Origin: Marivirga salinae | Lineage (GTDB): Bacteria; Bacteroidota; Bacteroidia; Cytophagales; Cyclobacteriaceae | Assembly: GCF_030503855.1 (NCBI RefSeq) | Contig: NZ_CP129971.1 | Span: 317,501-381,500, forward strand | Reading direction: 5' to 3' | Length of the DNA: 64,000 bases | In this document: positions 27,253 through 37,362 of the stretch, piece after piece | How positions within the stretch are numbered: position 1 is the first letter of the stretch | Layout: each line of letters opens with the position of its first letter | The notes under the pieces: model-generated | The model's input: only the letters and a program-made list of their open reading frames with translations | Database searches by the model: none | Told to the model about the DNA's origin: nothing | Translations under genes and position numbers: made by a program

Positions 27253-30200
27253 TCAAAAAGGCTTTTTAAAAGTCACAATTTTCCTTAACACATCATAGTA
27301 AAGCGTTACAAATAAAATAATACTCATCAACCATATAACAGCTAAATTAAACTGCAAAGTATTGAAAATATAGCCTGCAAAATATTTCTCACCAGCATAA
27401 AACTGAGTTCTGAAATCAAGCACATGATCTGGCTGAGGCTCCATAAACACAGGATAGATTTTTTGAATTAACCTTCCATCATACTCTATAATCCTATTTG
27501 GATCATTGGTGTTTTTAACCAAATTGGCTACTGTTTTATTATAGTAGTTATCCCGTAAATATTCGAACTGCTTTTTCTTATCAGGGCTTTGAGTCAACAT
27601 AAAGATTGCTTTCTCCTTTTTGTTATTCGCTTCATTAAAGAAGTTATTATAAAATCTACCCAGAGTATTTAAAAAGGATTCTGTCTTAATAGCCGTCCAA
27701 TTATCAAATTTATCCACAGTCAATTTGTGATAGGCATCAAATTTATCTTCTCCTACCACGTCAAGTTCCAATCCTATTTCTCTCCTCAATAAATTCACCG
27801 CTTGTTCAAATTCTGGATCTTCTCTATTATCTAAATTATTCTTTAAGAACATCAATTTCGATTTAAGCTTTGGTAAATAATAAACCGTTTTATATTCCGA
27901 TTGCGCCATTTGCCTTTCTAATTCATAGAATGGCTGTGTATATTCATTGGATTTAAACTGCGCTACCATTGAAGCTTCAAATGCCCAACGAGAAGCCATC
28001 AATTCACCAACAAGTGGCACTTGATCAGGAGTAGTTATTTGTGGATTGAGATTATCAAATTTCACCACCACCCCGCTTAAAATTAATTGTGGAATCAACA
28101 AAATCGGGATTAAAATATAAATCGTAATGGCTGAATTAAAAGCTGAGGAAATATTCAATCCCAACATATTGGCGAAGCAAGCGGTGGTGAAAAGTATCGC
28201 CCAATAAGTTAAACTCATGCCATCAACTTCCAATATCAAATCTCCTATTATGACATATGTAAAAGTTTGAACAGCCGAAAAAAGGAAAAGAATTCCAATT
28301 TTTGAGAATAAATAACTGCTTCTGCTCAAATGCAAAAAGGATTCCCGCTTTAATATTTTTCTGTCTTTTATGATTTCCTCAGCACTTACAGTAAGTCCCA
28401 TAAATAGGGCTACTATAATGCTCATAAAGAAAAAAGCAGGAATATTAAGATTGTCTATAAATAAATATTCGTTCTTTTCATTCTCAGGATAGTACCTGAT
28501 AATGTAAGCCAAAAGCATTGCTAAAATAGGAGCTTCCAGTAAATTAATTAGTAAATATTGCCTGTTTGCTAATTTGGATTTAAAATCTCTTCGGAAAAAT
28601 AGTCCAACTTGTTTTGCCCAATTTGGTATTCTTAATTCTGGTTCTGGTAAAGGATCTGGGTTATTGACTTTTGGAATATTAAGTTGGTTTTCAAACAGGC
28701 TAAACCATTTTTTAGGACTTATTTTTCTTTCATCCGTGGCTTTTCCATATTCATTCACCACTTTGGTCTCAATGATATTGAAAATCTGCTCAGGATTTAC
28801 ATTTCCGCATTCAATACAAGCCGCCTGATCTTTGTCAATGGTATTAATTTGGTTTTTAAAATAAAGAACGGCTTCAACAGGATTGCCATAATAGATTTGA
28901 AAACCACCCACATCCAAAATCACAAGCTTATCAAACATGCGGAAAATGTCAGATGATGGTTGATGAATCACCACAAAAACCATTTTGCCTTTTAGGCTTA
29001 GTTCTTTTAGTAAATCCATTATATTTTCTGAATCTCTTGATGAAAGCCCCGAAGTTGGTTCATCCACGAAAAGCACTGAAGGCTCTCTTAGTAATTCCAA
29101 GCCAATATTCAGCCTTTTTCTTTGGCCACCACTAATGGTTTTATCTAGAGGTGAGCCTACTTTCAAATGCTTGGTTTCTGATAACCCAAGAGAAGCCAAT
29201 GTATTGGAAACTAATTCTTCTATTTCTGCTTCTGATTTATCATCAAAACAAAGCTTAGATGCATAATAAAGGTTCTCATAAACAGTTAATTCTTCAATCA
29301 GTAAATCATCTTGAGGAACATAACCAATTATTCCTTTAATGGCATCAGGATCTTTATGAATATTAATCCCATTAATTTCAACTTTACCTTCAGAAGGATT
29401 TTCATTTCCGTTCAGCACATTCAACAAAGTAGATTTTCCTGAGCCAGAAGCTCCCATCAATCCCACTAATCTTCCTTTGTCTTCTGCTATATTCACATTA
29501 TGCAGTCCTTTGTGCCCATTAGGAAAAGTAAAACTGATATTTTCTGCAACAAATGAGATATTAGAAGTATTAGTATCTGTTTTATAATGGCTAGCTACAT
29601 CACTGTAGAATATGGTTTGTGATTTTTCGCCTTTTATAGTACTACCTGAAGGGAAAAGTGTAATAGCATTCTTTCTTAATGGAATACCATTCATATTTAA
29701 CTGAGCATTCCCTAAGTTTTTCACAAAATACATTTCCGTGCCAGAGAGCTTTAATATCGCCACAAAGCCGTCTAAATGCTCTTCCTGAATAAAATAGGTA
29801 GGGTCAGGAACCATATCATTGTTCTCCGCAACTATCAGGAATTTATCGGATTCAAAGTCCTCAATATTTTTTGCTAGGGCAAAGGCTTGAATATAGGCAA
29901 TGATTTCTGCTGGGAGTTTAATTTTCTCGCTTACATAATCAAGGATTTCTGTTTCTTCATCTGCAATTTCTCCATCTGCGAGAATGAGCTCTATAAGTTG
30001 AAGGGCAAGAACTATTTTTTGAGGATAGGTGAATTCTTCATTTATTTTTTTACAGATACGGGCTATTTTTTCATCTCTACCAGTGCCTTCATCTGAATGA
30101 GCAAATTCATCGAACATTTTAAGATGGCGTTCTGCTGATTCTTCAGAAAGGGTTTCATTTAGAAACTTTTTTACATTATCTCGCTCGTCTTCCGTAACAG

Positions 30201-30261
30201 TACCTTCTTTGGCAATTATAGCAAACAATTCCAGTAAGGCTTTTAATAAATTTTCACTCAT
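27253..30261 (-). CDS. ABCG-like transporter fused to TerB-like and FHA-like domains
   Basis: A 1002-residue protein. Residues 1-130 are a helical TerB-like domain (ALLELFAIIAKEGTVTEDERDNV; IELILADGEIADEETEILDYV). About 150-230 is a small beta domain like the FHA-type modules of related transporters. The ABC ATPase follows (Walker A GLMGASGSGKSTLLNVL near 270, signature TISGGQRKRLNIGLELL, Walker B VLFVDEPTSGL). The C-terminal half has at least six transmembrane helices with a large loop at about 735-960. The ATPase-before-permease order is that of eukaryotic ABCG/White half-transporters. Substrate unknown. It lies between two lipoprotein genes on the same strand, but the gaps are large. Confidence 0.85.
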   Translation of the reverse strand: MSENLLKALLELFAIIAKEGTVTEDERDNVKKFLNETLSEESAERHLKMFDEFAHSDEGTGRDEKIARICKKINEEFTYPQKIVLALQLIELILADGEIADEETEILDYVSEKIKLPAEIIAYIQAFALAKNIEDFESDKFLIVAENNDMVPDPTYFIQEEHLDGFVAILKLSGTEMYFVKNLGNAQLNMNGIPLRKNAITLFPSGSTIKGEKSQTIFYSDVASHYKTDTNTSNISFVAENISFTFPNGHKGLHNVNIAEDKGRLVGLMGASGSGKSTLLNVLNGNENPSEGKVEINGINIHKDPDAIKGIIGYVPQDDLLIEELTVYENLYYASKLCFDDKSEAEIEELVSNTLASLGLSETKHLKVGSPLDKTISGGQRKRLNIGLELLREPSVLFVDEPTSGLSSRDSENIMDLLKELSLKGKMVFVVIHQPSSDIFRMFDKLVILDVGGFQIYYGNPVEAVLYFKNQINTIDKDQAACIECGNVNPEQIFNIIETKVVNEYGKATDERKISPKKWFSLFENQLNIPKVNNPDPLPEPELRIPNWAKQVGLFFRRDFKSKLANRQYLLINLLEAPILAMLLAYIIRYYPENEKNEYLFIDNLNIPAFFFMSIIVALFMGLTVSAEEIIKDRKILKRESFLHLSRSSYLFSKIGILFLFSAVQTFTYVIIGDLILEVDGMSLTYWAILFTTACFANMLGLNISSAFNSAITIYILIPILLIPQLILSGVVVKFDNLNPQITTPDQVPLVGELMASRWAFEASMVAQFKSNEYTQPFYELERQMAQSEYKTVYYLPKLKSKLMFLKNNLDNREDPEFEQAVNLLRREIGLELDVVGEDKFDAYHKLTVDKFDNWTAIKTESFLNTLGRFYNNFFNEANNKKEKAIFMLTQSPDKKKQFEYLRDNYYNKTVANLVKNTNDPNRIIEYDGRLIQKIYPVFMEPQPDHVLDFRTQFYAGEKYFAGYIFNTLQFNLAVIWLMSIILFVTLYYDVLRKIVTFKKPF

Positions 30262-30389
30262 GGCTTAGCAAAGAATATTAATATAATTAATGAATACAGA
30301 ATGGATTGGATCAAAACCAAAGAAGGGCGATTGTAAAGGCAATGCCTCTGAAAATCAGCCCTTCTTTAGCATGAATTTTTAATGAGAAA

Positions 30390-31268
30390 TCATCCGGTTA
30401 CATCATCTCTGATTTTACCCATTTGATTGGTAATGTTGTCTAAAGCTTCATCTTCTAATAATTCTCCGCCTCTACCTTCATCCATCAATTTTTGAACATC
30501 TAATTTTTTATACTCTGCTTGAAGTCCTTCCAAATCCTTAATTAAAGTTTTGATATAATCATCTTGATCTACACTTTTTAACAATTCAATTAAATCAATC
30601 AATGGCTCTTCTTGTTTGATGATAACATCTACCAAAGGAATCAAAATTAATGATCTGGCTTCATCAGGAAGCTCATTAGGATAATTTTCAACTAATGCCG
30701 TTGCAATATATAGTCCTTCTATGAACGAACCTGCCAATAATAAAGCAGCAACTTTAGGACGATCTGTTTTTCTCAAATGATCATCTGCATTATTAATAGC
30801 TTCATTAACAATCATTGCTAATGAATCCGTATTAGAAAGATTCGCTTCAAAGCGTTCTACAGTTTGAGGATCAAATGAACCAGATAAAGCCAGTTGATCT
30901 GCTAATGGTCTGATTTCAGTTAAGTAATTCAAAGCTTTTTGAGATTTCTCATAAGCACTTAGATAAGCAACATCTGTCGCATAAACTCCTAAGTTTACAG
31001 CAGCTTCGTTGTTCTGACTGTAATTACTTACGTTTTTCACGTTGTGGAGCAAGCTTTCATTGAAATCAGCACCTGTTTCCATTAATAAGTAAGGAATTTC
31101 TGAAGGAGACGGCATTTCTTTTACCACGCCTGAAATTTGCTCTCTCACTTCTTCTTGAGCTTTTTCAAATGCTTCGGAATTCTTGTTCTCTTCTTCTTTC
31201 TTCTGTGGACTACACGCGGCCACTGCCAATACGGCTACAAATACTATTGATCTTAAATACATGTTCAT
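30390..31268 (-). CDS. Hypothetical helical lipoprotein
   Basis: A 292-residue lipoprotein (VLAVAACSP, Cys 20). After an acidic linker it is almost entirely helical, with Asn/Ala-rich helices (NNEAAVNLGVYATDVAYLSAYEKSQKALNYL, VAALLLAGSFIEGLYIATALVE). I do not recognise a named family, though similar helical lipoproteins are common in Cytophagales. It lies 128 bases upstream of the ABCG-like gene. Confidence 0.65.
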   Translation of the reverse strand: MNMYLRSIVFVAVLAVAACSPQKKEEENKNSEAFEKAQEEVREQISGVVKEMPSPSEIPYLLMETGADFNESLLHNVKNVSNYSQNNEAAVNLGVYATDVAYLSAYEKSQKALNYLTEIRPLADQLALSGSFDPQTVERFEANLSNTDSLAMIVNEAINNADDHLRKTDRPKVAALLLAGSFIEGLYIATALVENYPNELPDEARSLILIPLVDVIIKQEEPLIDLIELLKSVDQDDYIKTLIKDLEGLQAEYKKLDVQKLMDEGRGGELLEDEALDNITNQMGKIRDDVTG

Positions 31269-31670
31269 TGTTTATGGTTTTTATTCTGAATCATTAAAAT
31301 TATAAAATAATAATTATAAATAATATTGTTTTGCCAAGCAGATTTCGAAAAATTAATAAATAGAAGTATTAATAAAATAAAGTCAACCTAGTAAATCCTA
31401 TTCGAATCTTTCTTTATTTGATTGGAATTAACTAATATGTTTTATAAAATCTCATATAACACCCCCTAAAATTTCACAGTGATAACCCTCTGAAATCTCA
31501 AAAACCTTGAAGATGAAAACACCTTCAAGGTGCAGTAGTTGGACGGGAAGTGGTGAGGAATTAATTTTATTCATTAGTAGTTACGATTCTTCCAATTTAT
31601 TTTTTTGAATAATTGTCACAACTTTTCAATTCTTACGTAATTACATGTACATACATATAATTTCGATATA
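31269..31670. other. 402-base intergenic region without a gene
   Basis: No open reading frame, RNA or strong promoter is evident. The only structure is an 8-bp inverted repeat CCTTGAAG/CTTCAAGG at 31505-31530 with a 10-base loop and no T tract. The gap is shared by the divergent lipoprotein and pirin genes. Confidence 0.5.
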
Positions 31671-32384
31671 ATGGAAAAAATTATTTATAAAGCAGAATCA
31701 AGAGGACATGCCAATCATGGATGGTTAGATACCCATCATACATTTAGTTTTGCATCATATTACGATCCAAATAGAATTCATTTTGGGGCACTGAGAGTAT
31801 TAAATGATGATAAAATCACAAGCGGAACAGGTTTCCCAAAACATCCGCATGACAATATGGAAATTATCTCTATCCCCTTAAAAGGAGATTTAGCTCATGA
31901 AGATAGCATGGGCAATAATGCTACAATTAAGCAAGGAGATGTACAAGTAATGTCTGGTGGAACAGGCATTATGCATTCAGAATTTAACCCAAATAAGGAT
32001 ATTGGTACGGAATTTTTACAGATTTGGGTATTTCCTAATAAGGAAAATATAGAACCTAGATATGGTCAGGTGCATTATCCTGTGGCAGATAGAAAAAATA
32101 GTTTTCAAATGGTGGTTTCACCGAAAGATAGTGGATTAGATACCTGGATTCAACAAGATGCCTGGTTTCACTTAGCCGATTTTGAAAAAGATTTTGATAA
32201 AACTTACGAATTAAAGAAGAAGGATAATGGATTGTTTGTATTCTTACTAGAAGGAGAAATTGAAATTGGTGGGGAAAAATTGGAAAAGCGTGATGGAATT
32301 GGATTACTCAATTTGGAGGAAGTAAACATCAAAGCAAATGCAAATTCTGAGATGTTACTGATGGAAGTTCCAATGGATTGGTAA
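31671..32384 (+). CDS. Pirin family protein (bicupin)
   Basis: A 237-residue YhhW-type pirin. The N-terminal cupin carries the metal ligands in GFPKHPHDNMEIISI (two His) and GGTGIMHSEFN (His, Glu). The start SRGHANHGWLDTHHTFSFASYYDPNRIHFGALRVLNDD is the family hallmark. Bacterial members oxidise quercetin or act as redox-sensitive regulators; which applies here cannot be told. The gene is monocistronic and closed by a terminator. Confidence 0.9.
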   Translation: MEKIIYKAESRGHANHGWLDTHHTFSFASYYDPNRIHFGALRVLNDDKITSGTGFPKHPHDNMEIISIPLKGDLAHEDSMGNNATIKQGDVQVMSGGTGIMHSEFNPNKDIGTEFLQIWVFPNKENIEPRYGQVHYPVADRKNSFQMVVSPKDSGLDTWIQQDAWFHLADFEKDFDKTYELKKKDNGLFVFLLEGEIEIGGEKLEKRDGIGLLNLEEVNIKANANSEMLLMEVPMDW

Positions 32385-32396
32385 TCATTATTTTTG

Positions 32397-32431
32397 AATC
32401 TTACAGGTAATTAAATGCCTGTAAGATTTTT
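32397..32431 (+). terminator. Terminator after pirin gene
   Basis: AATCTTACAGG and CCTGTAAGATT form an 11-bp stem with a 10-base loop, followed by T. Confidence 0.8.
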
Positions 32432-32507
32432 AATATTTTAAAATTTCCAACAACTAATTACCTAAGTCTCACAATAAATCGTTTAGCTTGCAGGTTTATA
32501 TTATGTT

Positions 32508-33071
32508 ATGAACCAAAAGCTATATTCAACCCTATTAATATTTACCTTTCTCATTGTTTCCTTTGAAGATGTTAATGCTCAAAATGGCTTGAAAGGAAGG
32601 AATAATATCAAAGCTTCTCATAGCTTTTTCAGGTATTACGGTTTCCAAAATTCTCATTTCTTTCAATCAGAATATAATAGAGGGGTAACAAAATTTTTAG
32701 AAGTAGGTACCTATTTAGCCTCACATCCTGATTTTTACCTTTACGAATGGGTTAATCCACCGCCTGATGCACCTCGATTTGTTGAAGGTTCCGCACGAGC
32801 CTTTAATTATGGAGTCCAAAGCAATTTCCATCCATTACAGCTTTTCCTCAAAGAAGGACATCGTTTTCGGTTAGATTTATATATCAATGCAAAAGTAGGA
32901 GGACGCTATTCTCCAGTTCCTAATTATTCACTTCGACAAAAAGAACATTATTTCTTTTATAATATAGGTGGAGGATTGGCCTATCATCTTTATAAACACT
33001 GGGGTATTTTTATAGAATATAGTTACAGATCGCCTGCTAAATTCAGATATGGCTTAAGTATAAAATTTTGA
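32508..33071 (+). CDS. Small outer-membrane beta-barrel protein
   Basis: A 187-residue exported protein (signal cut after NAQ) with alternating aromatic strands (HSFFRYYGFQNSHFFQSEYN, FLEVGTYLASHPDFYLYEWV) and a C-terminal strand ending in SIKF, as expected for an 8-strand barrel. Its stop overlaps the next gene's start by 4 bases, linking it to the DUF4249/TonB unit. No family name recognised. Confidence 0.65.
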   Translation: MNQKLYSTLLIFTFLIVSFEDVNAQNGLKGRNNIKASHSFFRYYGFQNSHFFQSEYNRGVTKFLEVGTYLASHPDFYLYEWVNPPPDAPRFVEGSARAFNYGVQSNFHPLQLFLKEGHRFRLDLYINAKVGGRYSPVPNYSLRQKEHYFFYNIGGGLAYHLYKHWGIFIEYSYRSPAKFRYGLSIKF

Positions 33072-34000
33072 TGATGAATAAATTAATTTCTACCTGCTTT
33101 ATTATAAGCATTCTCTGCTTTAGCTCTTGCATAAAATTATTGGAGGATGATTTCCCTGAGTTTGATAATGATTGGATTATTAACAATATAATGATTGCGG
33201 GGGATAGTATAGAAGTAGAAATAACCAAAACAACGTCCGTAAATGGTGAAGGAAATCCGCCAGTTGAAGATGCAGTTGTTCAATTAATGGTTGAGAATGA
33301 AACTTTTAATTTAACATATGATGAAAATTCAGCCACATACAAGTTGAATCAACAGATTGAAACGTCTAAAGATTATCACTTTGAGGTTTTTGATGCTTTA
33401 GGAGAACTTAAAAGTAGTTTTAATCAACTCATACCGCCTCCTCAGCCTATTTTGAATATCGAACATATTGATGTGGCTGGTACTGATGATGAAGGGGTAA
33501 GTCATCCTGCCATTAAAATAGAAGTCCCAAATAATCCATCAAAGGACTATTTTTATGTAAATATTCGTCTTTTAAAAATTTATGATTATGAATTTGAAGA
33601 TGATAACAGATTCGAAATCTTTAAAATTGAAGATCCTATTTTGTTAAATGAAGGTGTGCCTTTTCCTTTATTCTCCAATGAGTTAATGACTGGAAACAGT
33701 CAGGAAGTCTTAATGAATTATACTGCTGGTATTGCTCCTAGAAGTAATGATGAGCCTTGGGTTTCTGAAGTCGTTCCTTTAGTGGTTGAATTATGGACAC
33801 TAAATGAAGCGTATTATGAGTTCCTAAAGCAGAACTATCAATACGAAAACAGTCGCTATCCGATCATAGGTTCAGGAAACCAAGCGGCTATTTCCAATTT
33901 TAATAATATTGAAGGTGCCTATGGCATTAATGCAGGCTATTCCTTTGTAAAAACTGACACCATCTATCCTTCTGGAACCGAAAACTATTTTGACCAATGA
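33068..34000 (+). CDS. DUF4249 lipoprotein
   Basis: A 310-residue lipoprotein (ILCFSSC, Cys 18) with the DUF4249 pattern: IMIAGDSIEVEITKTTSVNGEG..PVEDAVVQLMVENE, then YHFEVFDALGEL, and late WTLNEAYYEFLKQNYQYENSRYPI. DUF4249 proteins occur in Bacteroidota directly upstream of a CarboxypepD-like TonB receptor, as here with a 4-base overlap. They are thought to be the surface lipoprotein partner of the receptor, analogous to SusD. The ligand is unknown. Confidence 0.85.
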   Translation: MMMNKLISTCFIISILCFSSCIKLLEDDFPEFDNDWIINNIMIAGDSIEVEITKTTSVNGEGNPPVEDAVVQLMVENETFNLTYDENSATYKLNQQIETSKDYHFEVFDALGELKSSFNQLIPPPQPILNIEHIDVAGTDDEGVSHPAIKIEVPNNPSKDYFYVNIRLLKIYDYEFEDDNRFEIFKIEDPILLNEGVPFPLFSNELMTGNSQEVLMNYTAGIAPRSNDEPWVSEVVPLVVELWTLNEAYYEFLKQNYQYENSRYPIIGSGNQAAISNFNNIEGAYGINAGYSFVKTDTIYPSGTENYFDQ

Positions 34001-36414
34001 ACTGGATTAAAACCCTTTGCTTAAGTTTATTTATATTAATCAGCTGCGAGAATGCTTTCTCTCAGGAAGTTAATGTTTCGGGATACGTTAGGGATGCATC
34101 AGGGAAAGAGAAATTAATTGGGGCTCATATTATCAATCTCCAAACTAAAAAAGGAACAATTAGTGACCATAATGGCTATTTTAGCTTAAATGCTAGTCGT
34201 AATGACTCTCTAAGAATTTCTTATGCGGGCTACAAAAGTCAGACGCTATTAGTAAATGAAAGTAGCCAAAATATATACATTGATCTTAAGATGAATAGGG
34301 ATCTAAAAGAAGTTAAAGTGACGGGTGTCAGAGATGTTTTCCAGCCCATGACTCAGCTTAAATCTAAGGATTTCAATAATATTCCCACTATAGGTGCGGC
34401 TCCAGATGTTTTAAAAGCAGTTCAATTATTCCCTGGAATTACTGCGCAGAATGAAGGAAGTAGTCAGTTGATCGTTAGAGGTGGAAGTCCAGGTGAAAAC
34501 TTATACATGATCGATAACATACCTCTAATTTATGTCAATCATTTAGGGGGTTTTTATTCTGTTTTCAATCCAGATATGATTAATTCCATGGAAATTTATA
34601 AAGATGGTTTTCCTGCCCGATATGGAGGTAAATTATCTTCCATTATTAGCCTTTCGCAATATGAAGGAAATGCCGAAGAATTTAAAGGGAATTTCAGTAT
34701 CGGCCCCATGGCCACTAGCCTTATGGTGGAAGGGCCTGCGCTCAATAAAAAAGCAACTTATATGCTAAGTGCAAGAAAAACGATGATTGATGGATTAATG
34801 GCATTAGGGACTACACTTTCTGAGGGCAATGACTTCACTTTTGCTTATGGCTTTCATGATATCAATGGAAAATTCACTTATAATTTGAATGATAAGCATA
34901 CCTTATCAGCCAATTTTTATCAAGGCGATGATTACCTAAATTTATGGGCGGAATCTGCTTCAACTATTCCCAATACAGTAGGTAAAACACGATTGCAGAC
35001 CGTTTGGGGTAATTGGCTGGGAGCTGTACAATGGAAATATAAACCCAATTCAAAACTAGTAGGAGAAAACAGTTTTTCGGTGGTTCGTTATCGCCTAAAG
35101 AACAACAGTTTTTATTATGAAGATGAAGATAATAACCAACCTACGTTTGACAACCGTTTTCAATCTTCTCTGATCGATAACCGCTTGCAATCTGACTGGA
35201 AATATTTTAATAGCAATTCCCTAATTACGTATTTTGGCGCACAATTATCTTACAAAATCCATCAGCCAAACAGTACGAACGCACAAAATATTATTACCGA
35301 AAATGAAATCATTCCTGTTTTAGAAGGCGCACTTTATTTTGATGAGCACATAGATTTCTGGAAAAATAGCTCTTTAAAAGTTGGGGGCAGATTTAACTTT
35401 TATCAGAATGATAGGTATTCAGATTTTGACTTTGTGCAGCGAGGGCAATTAGCAATTGGAGTTACTACTAATCAATGGCTATTAGCACGTTTTACCAGTG
35501 CAAGCCAATACGCACATTTGCTTTACACAACTGGAGATATTGGCGCAAATGAGATTTGGATTCCGGCTGATGAAGATGCCGCTGCTTCAAGATCAAATCA
35601 GCTTTCTTTGGGCTATAAAGCAAATTTCCAGCAAAATATGTGGCAATTAGAAAGCAATATCTACTATAAGGAACTGAATAATTTAACTACTTACAAAGAA
35701 GGCATAGCAGCTGTACTGGGAGATTCAAACTGGAAAAACAAAATCACAAGCGGAGGAACAGGAGAAAGTATGGGATGGGAAACTATGCTGCGAAAATCAA
35801 AAGGTAAATGGACGGGATTTGCCTCTTATACTTTATCGAAAACGGAATACCAATTTCCTGAAATCAATAATGGAATGCCTTATGTGTATGAATATGACAG
35901 ACCTCATATTTTCAACATCAACTTGAGCACAAAGATTAATGAAAAATGGGATTTCTCTGCTAATTGGACTTATCAGACAGGTCTTCCTTTTACTCCTGCC
36001 ATTGGGCTTCGAAATACACCAGACCCATTTAATCCTGAAATAGAGAGAGAAACCTTAATTTATGGAGAAAGAAATTCAGATAGAATGCGAGATTATCACA
36101 GGCTTGATTTAGGATTCAATTACCATAAAATTACAAAAAGAGGAAATAGAGCCATTTGGTCATTTTCAATCTATAATGCTTATAATCGCCAAAATCCCTA
36201 TTTTAATTATTATCATGTTAATAACAATGATGATTTTACATTAGGACAACTTGATTTCTCTCAGGAACCGATGAAATTATACCAGAGAAGCTTTTTTCCA
36301 GTTATACCATCATTCTCTTATAAAGTTTTTTTTGATAACGGCATTTTTGATAGAAGGTCAAAGGAAGAGCGAGCAAACAGACCTAGAAGCAACTTTTGGT
36401 ATCATAAAGAATAA
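33997..36414 (+). CDS. TonB-dependent outer-membrane receptor with carboxypeptidase-like N-domain
   Basis: An 805-residue receptor. After the signal comes a CarboxypepD_reg-like domain (VSGYVRDASGKEKLIGAHIINLQTKKGTISDHNGYFSL, about 26-115), a plug (KAVQLFPGITAQNEGSSQLIVRGGSPGENLYMIDNIPLI) and a 22-strand barrel (NIYYKELNNLTTY, ANWTYQTGLPFTP). It forms one translational unit with the DUF4249 lipoprotein and the small barrel protein. TonB energy would drive uptake of an unknown substrate. A hairpin (36431-36460) follows. Confidence 0.88.
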   Translation: MNWIKTLCLSLFILISCENAFSQEVNVSGYVRDASGKEKLIGAHIINLQTKKGTISDHNGYFSLNASRNDSLRISYAGYKSQTLLVNESSQNIYIDLKMNRDLKEVKVTGVRDVFQPMTQLKSKDFNNIPTIGAAPDVLKAVQLFPGITAQNEGSSQLIVRGGSPGENLYMIDNIPLIYVNHLGGFYSVFNPDMINSMEIYKDGFPARYGGKLSSIISLSQYEGNAEEFKGNFSIGPMATSLMVEGPALNKKATYMLSARKTMIDGLMALGTTLSEGNDFTFAYGFHDINGKFTYNLNDKHTLSANFYQGDDYLNLWAESASTIPNTVGKTRLQTVWGNWLGAVQWKYKPNSKLVGENSFSVVRYRLKNNSFYYEDEDNNQPTFDNRFQSSLIDNRLQSDWKYFNSNSLITYFGAQLSYKIHQPNSTNAQNIITENEIIPVLEGALYFDEHIDFWKNSSLKVGGRFNFYQNDRYSDFDFVQRGQLAIGVTTNQWLLARFTSASQYAHLLYTTGDIGANEIWIPADEDAAASRSNQLSLGYKANFQQNMWQLESNIYYKELNNLTTYKEGIAAVLGDSNWKNKITSGGTGESMGWETMLRKSKGKWTGFASYTLSKTEYQFPEINNGMPYVYEYDRPHIFNINLSTKINEKWDFSANWTYQTGLPFTPAIGLRNTPDPFNPEIERETLIYGERNSDRMRDYHRLDLGFNYHKITKRGNRAIWSFSIYNAYNRQNPYFNYYHVNNNDDFTLGQLDFSQEPMKLYQRSFFPVIPSFSYKVFFDNGIFDRRSKEERANRPRSNFWYHKE

Positions 36415-36430
36415 AATTGGTCGTAAAATA

Positions 36431-36460
36431 GAAAAGGGTAGTATTGCTACCACCCTTTTC
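36431..36460 (+). terminator. Hairpin after TonB receptor gene
   Basis: GAAAAGGG and CCCTTTTC enclose a further GTAG/CTAC stem. It lies 16 bases after the stop but lacks a long T run, so termination is likely but not certain. Confidence 0.5.
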
Positions 36461-36591
36461 GCCTACAACCATAAAACTATGAACGGTAACCAGCCATCCA
36501 CAGAAAGATTTCAATTTCAACCAAAACCTTCTATATCAAAGACAACCAAACTCTTAAAAGGGTTGGAATACAGTAAAAACTTTATTTGAGA

Positions 36592-37236
36592 TTAGTTTAA
36601 AGGGAGATCATTTTGATCTTTTTTCAATATGCTGTTGAGAGATTTTGAATTAAAAACTAATGCCTGCGAAATCAGACCAAGTATAATCAGTAAGCCTAAT
36701 TCTAAATAGGAAATACTAGCATTGCTTGTCACTATTGATTGTGAATTATTATACAAGGCTTCCCCTTCTTTCATCTGTATTTTGGAAAGATCATTGAGCA
36801 GCTCCACATTTTGATCATATAATGCCGTTAGTTGTGAAAACTGAAGTTTAGGATCATTTTCCATAATTCTTAACTGCGCATTGTTTTGAAGATAATCTTT
36901 AAAAATAGTACTCTCATTAATAGTAAGATAGGTTTTCTGATAATCAGCTATTAATGAGTCCATTATTACATTTATAGTGTTAATCTCATTTTCTATGATT
37001 TGGTCATCCTTTGAATCAAATTGCGTAAGTAAATACTTTTTTTCTTGGGTGGCATTAGCCATTTTGAAAATATAATTCTCCACTAATAGCCTATCTTTAT
37101 AAACAGATCCAAATGTATCTCCCAATTCATTTAAATTATTGTTTTGCAAGCGATTATTGACCAGTACTATAATTAAAATTACAGCTAAAGCAGAAGCTAA
37201 TTTAAGTTTCTGTTGTACGAAGTAGGAGAAATGCAT
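36592..37236 (-). CDS. Orphan four-helix-bundle periplasmic sensor protein
   Basis: A 214-residue protein with two transmembrane helices (LASALAVILIIVLVNNRL near 15-32 and YLELGLLIILGLISQALVF near 178-196) flanking a helical periplasmic part (TFGSVYKDRLLVENYIFKMANATQEKKYLL). This is the 4HB_MCP ligand-binding arrangement of chemoreceptors and sensor kinases. Only about 18 cytoplasmic residues follow the second helix, so there is no HAMP, kinase or methyl-accepting domain. It may act by dimerising with, or regulating, another receptor. No signalling gene is adjacent. Confidence 0.65.
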   Translation of the reverse strand: MHFSYFVQQKLKLASALAVILIIVLVNNRLQNNNLNELGDTFGSVYKDRLLVENYIFKMANATQEKKYLLTQFDSKDDQIIENEINTINVIMDSLIADYQKTYLTINESTIFKDYLQNNAQLRIMENDPKLQFSQLTALYDQNVELLNDLSKIQMKEGEALYNNSQSIVTSNASISYLELGLLIILGLISQALVFNSKSLNSILKKDQNDLPLN

Positions 37237-37362
37237 AATCTTTCGTTTTATTTATTAAAAGGTAAGCAATTCTACCAAAATAAAACAGTAAGAAAGAAGA
37301 ATTACTTACTTCTGTTAGAATAGGTGAAATCTTCCTTAAGCTAAAGATGAATTATTATAAGA

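Noticed and set aside
31505..31530. CCTTGAAG/CTTCAAGG palindrome as a terminator
   Set aside because: No T tract, and it lies 240 bases from the nearest gene end, between divergent genes.
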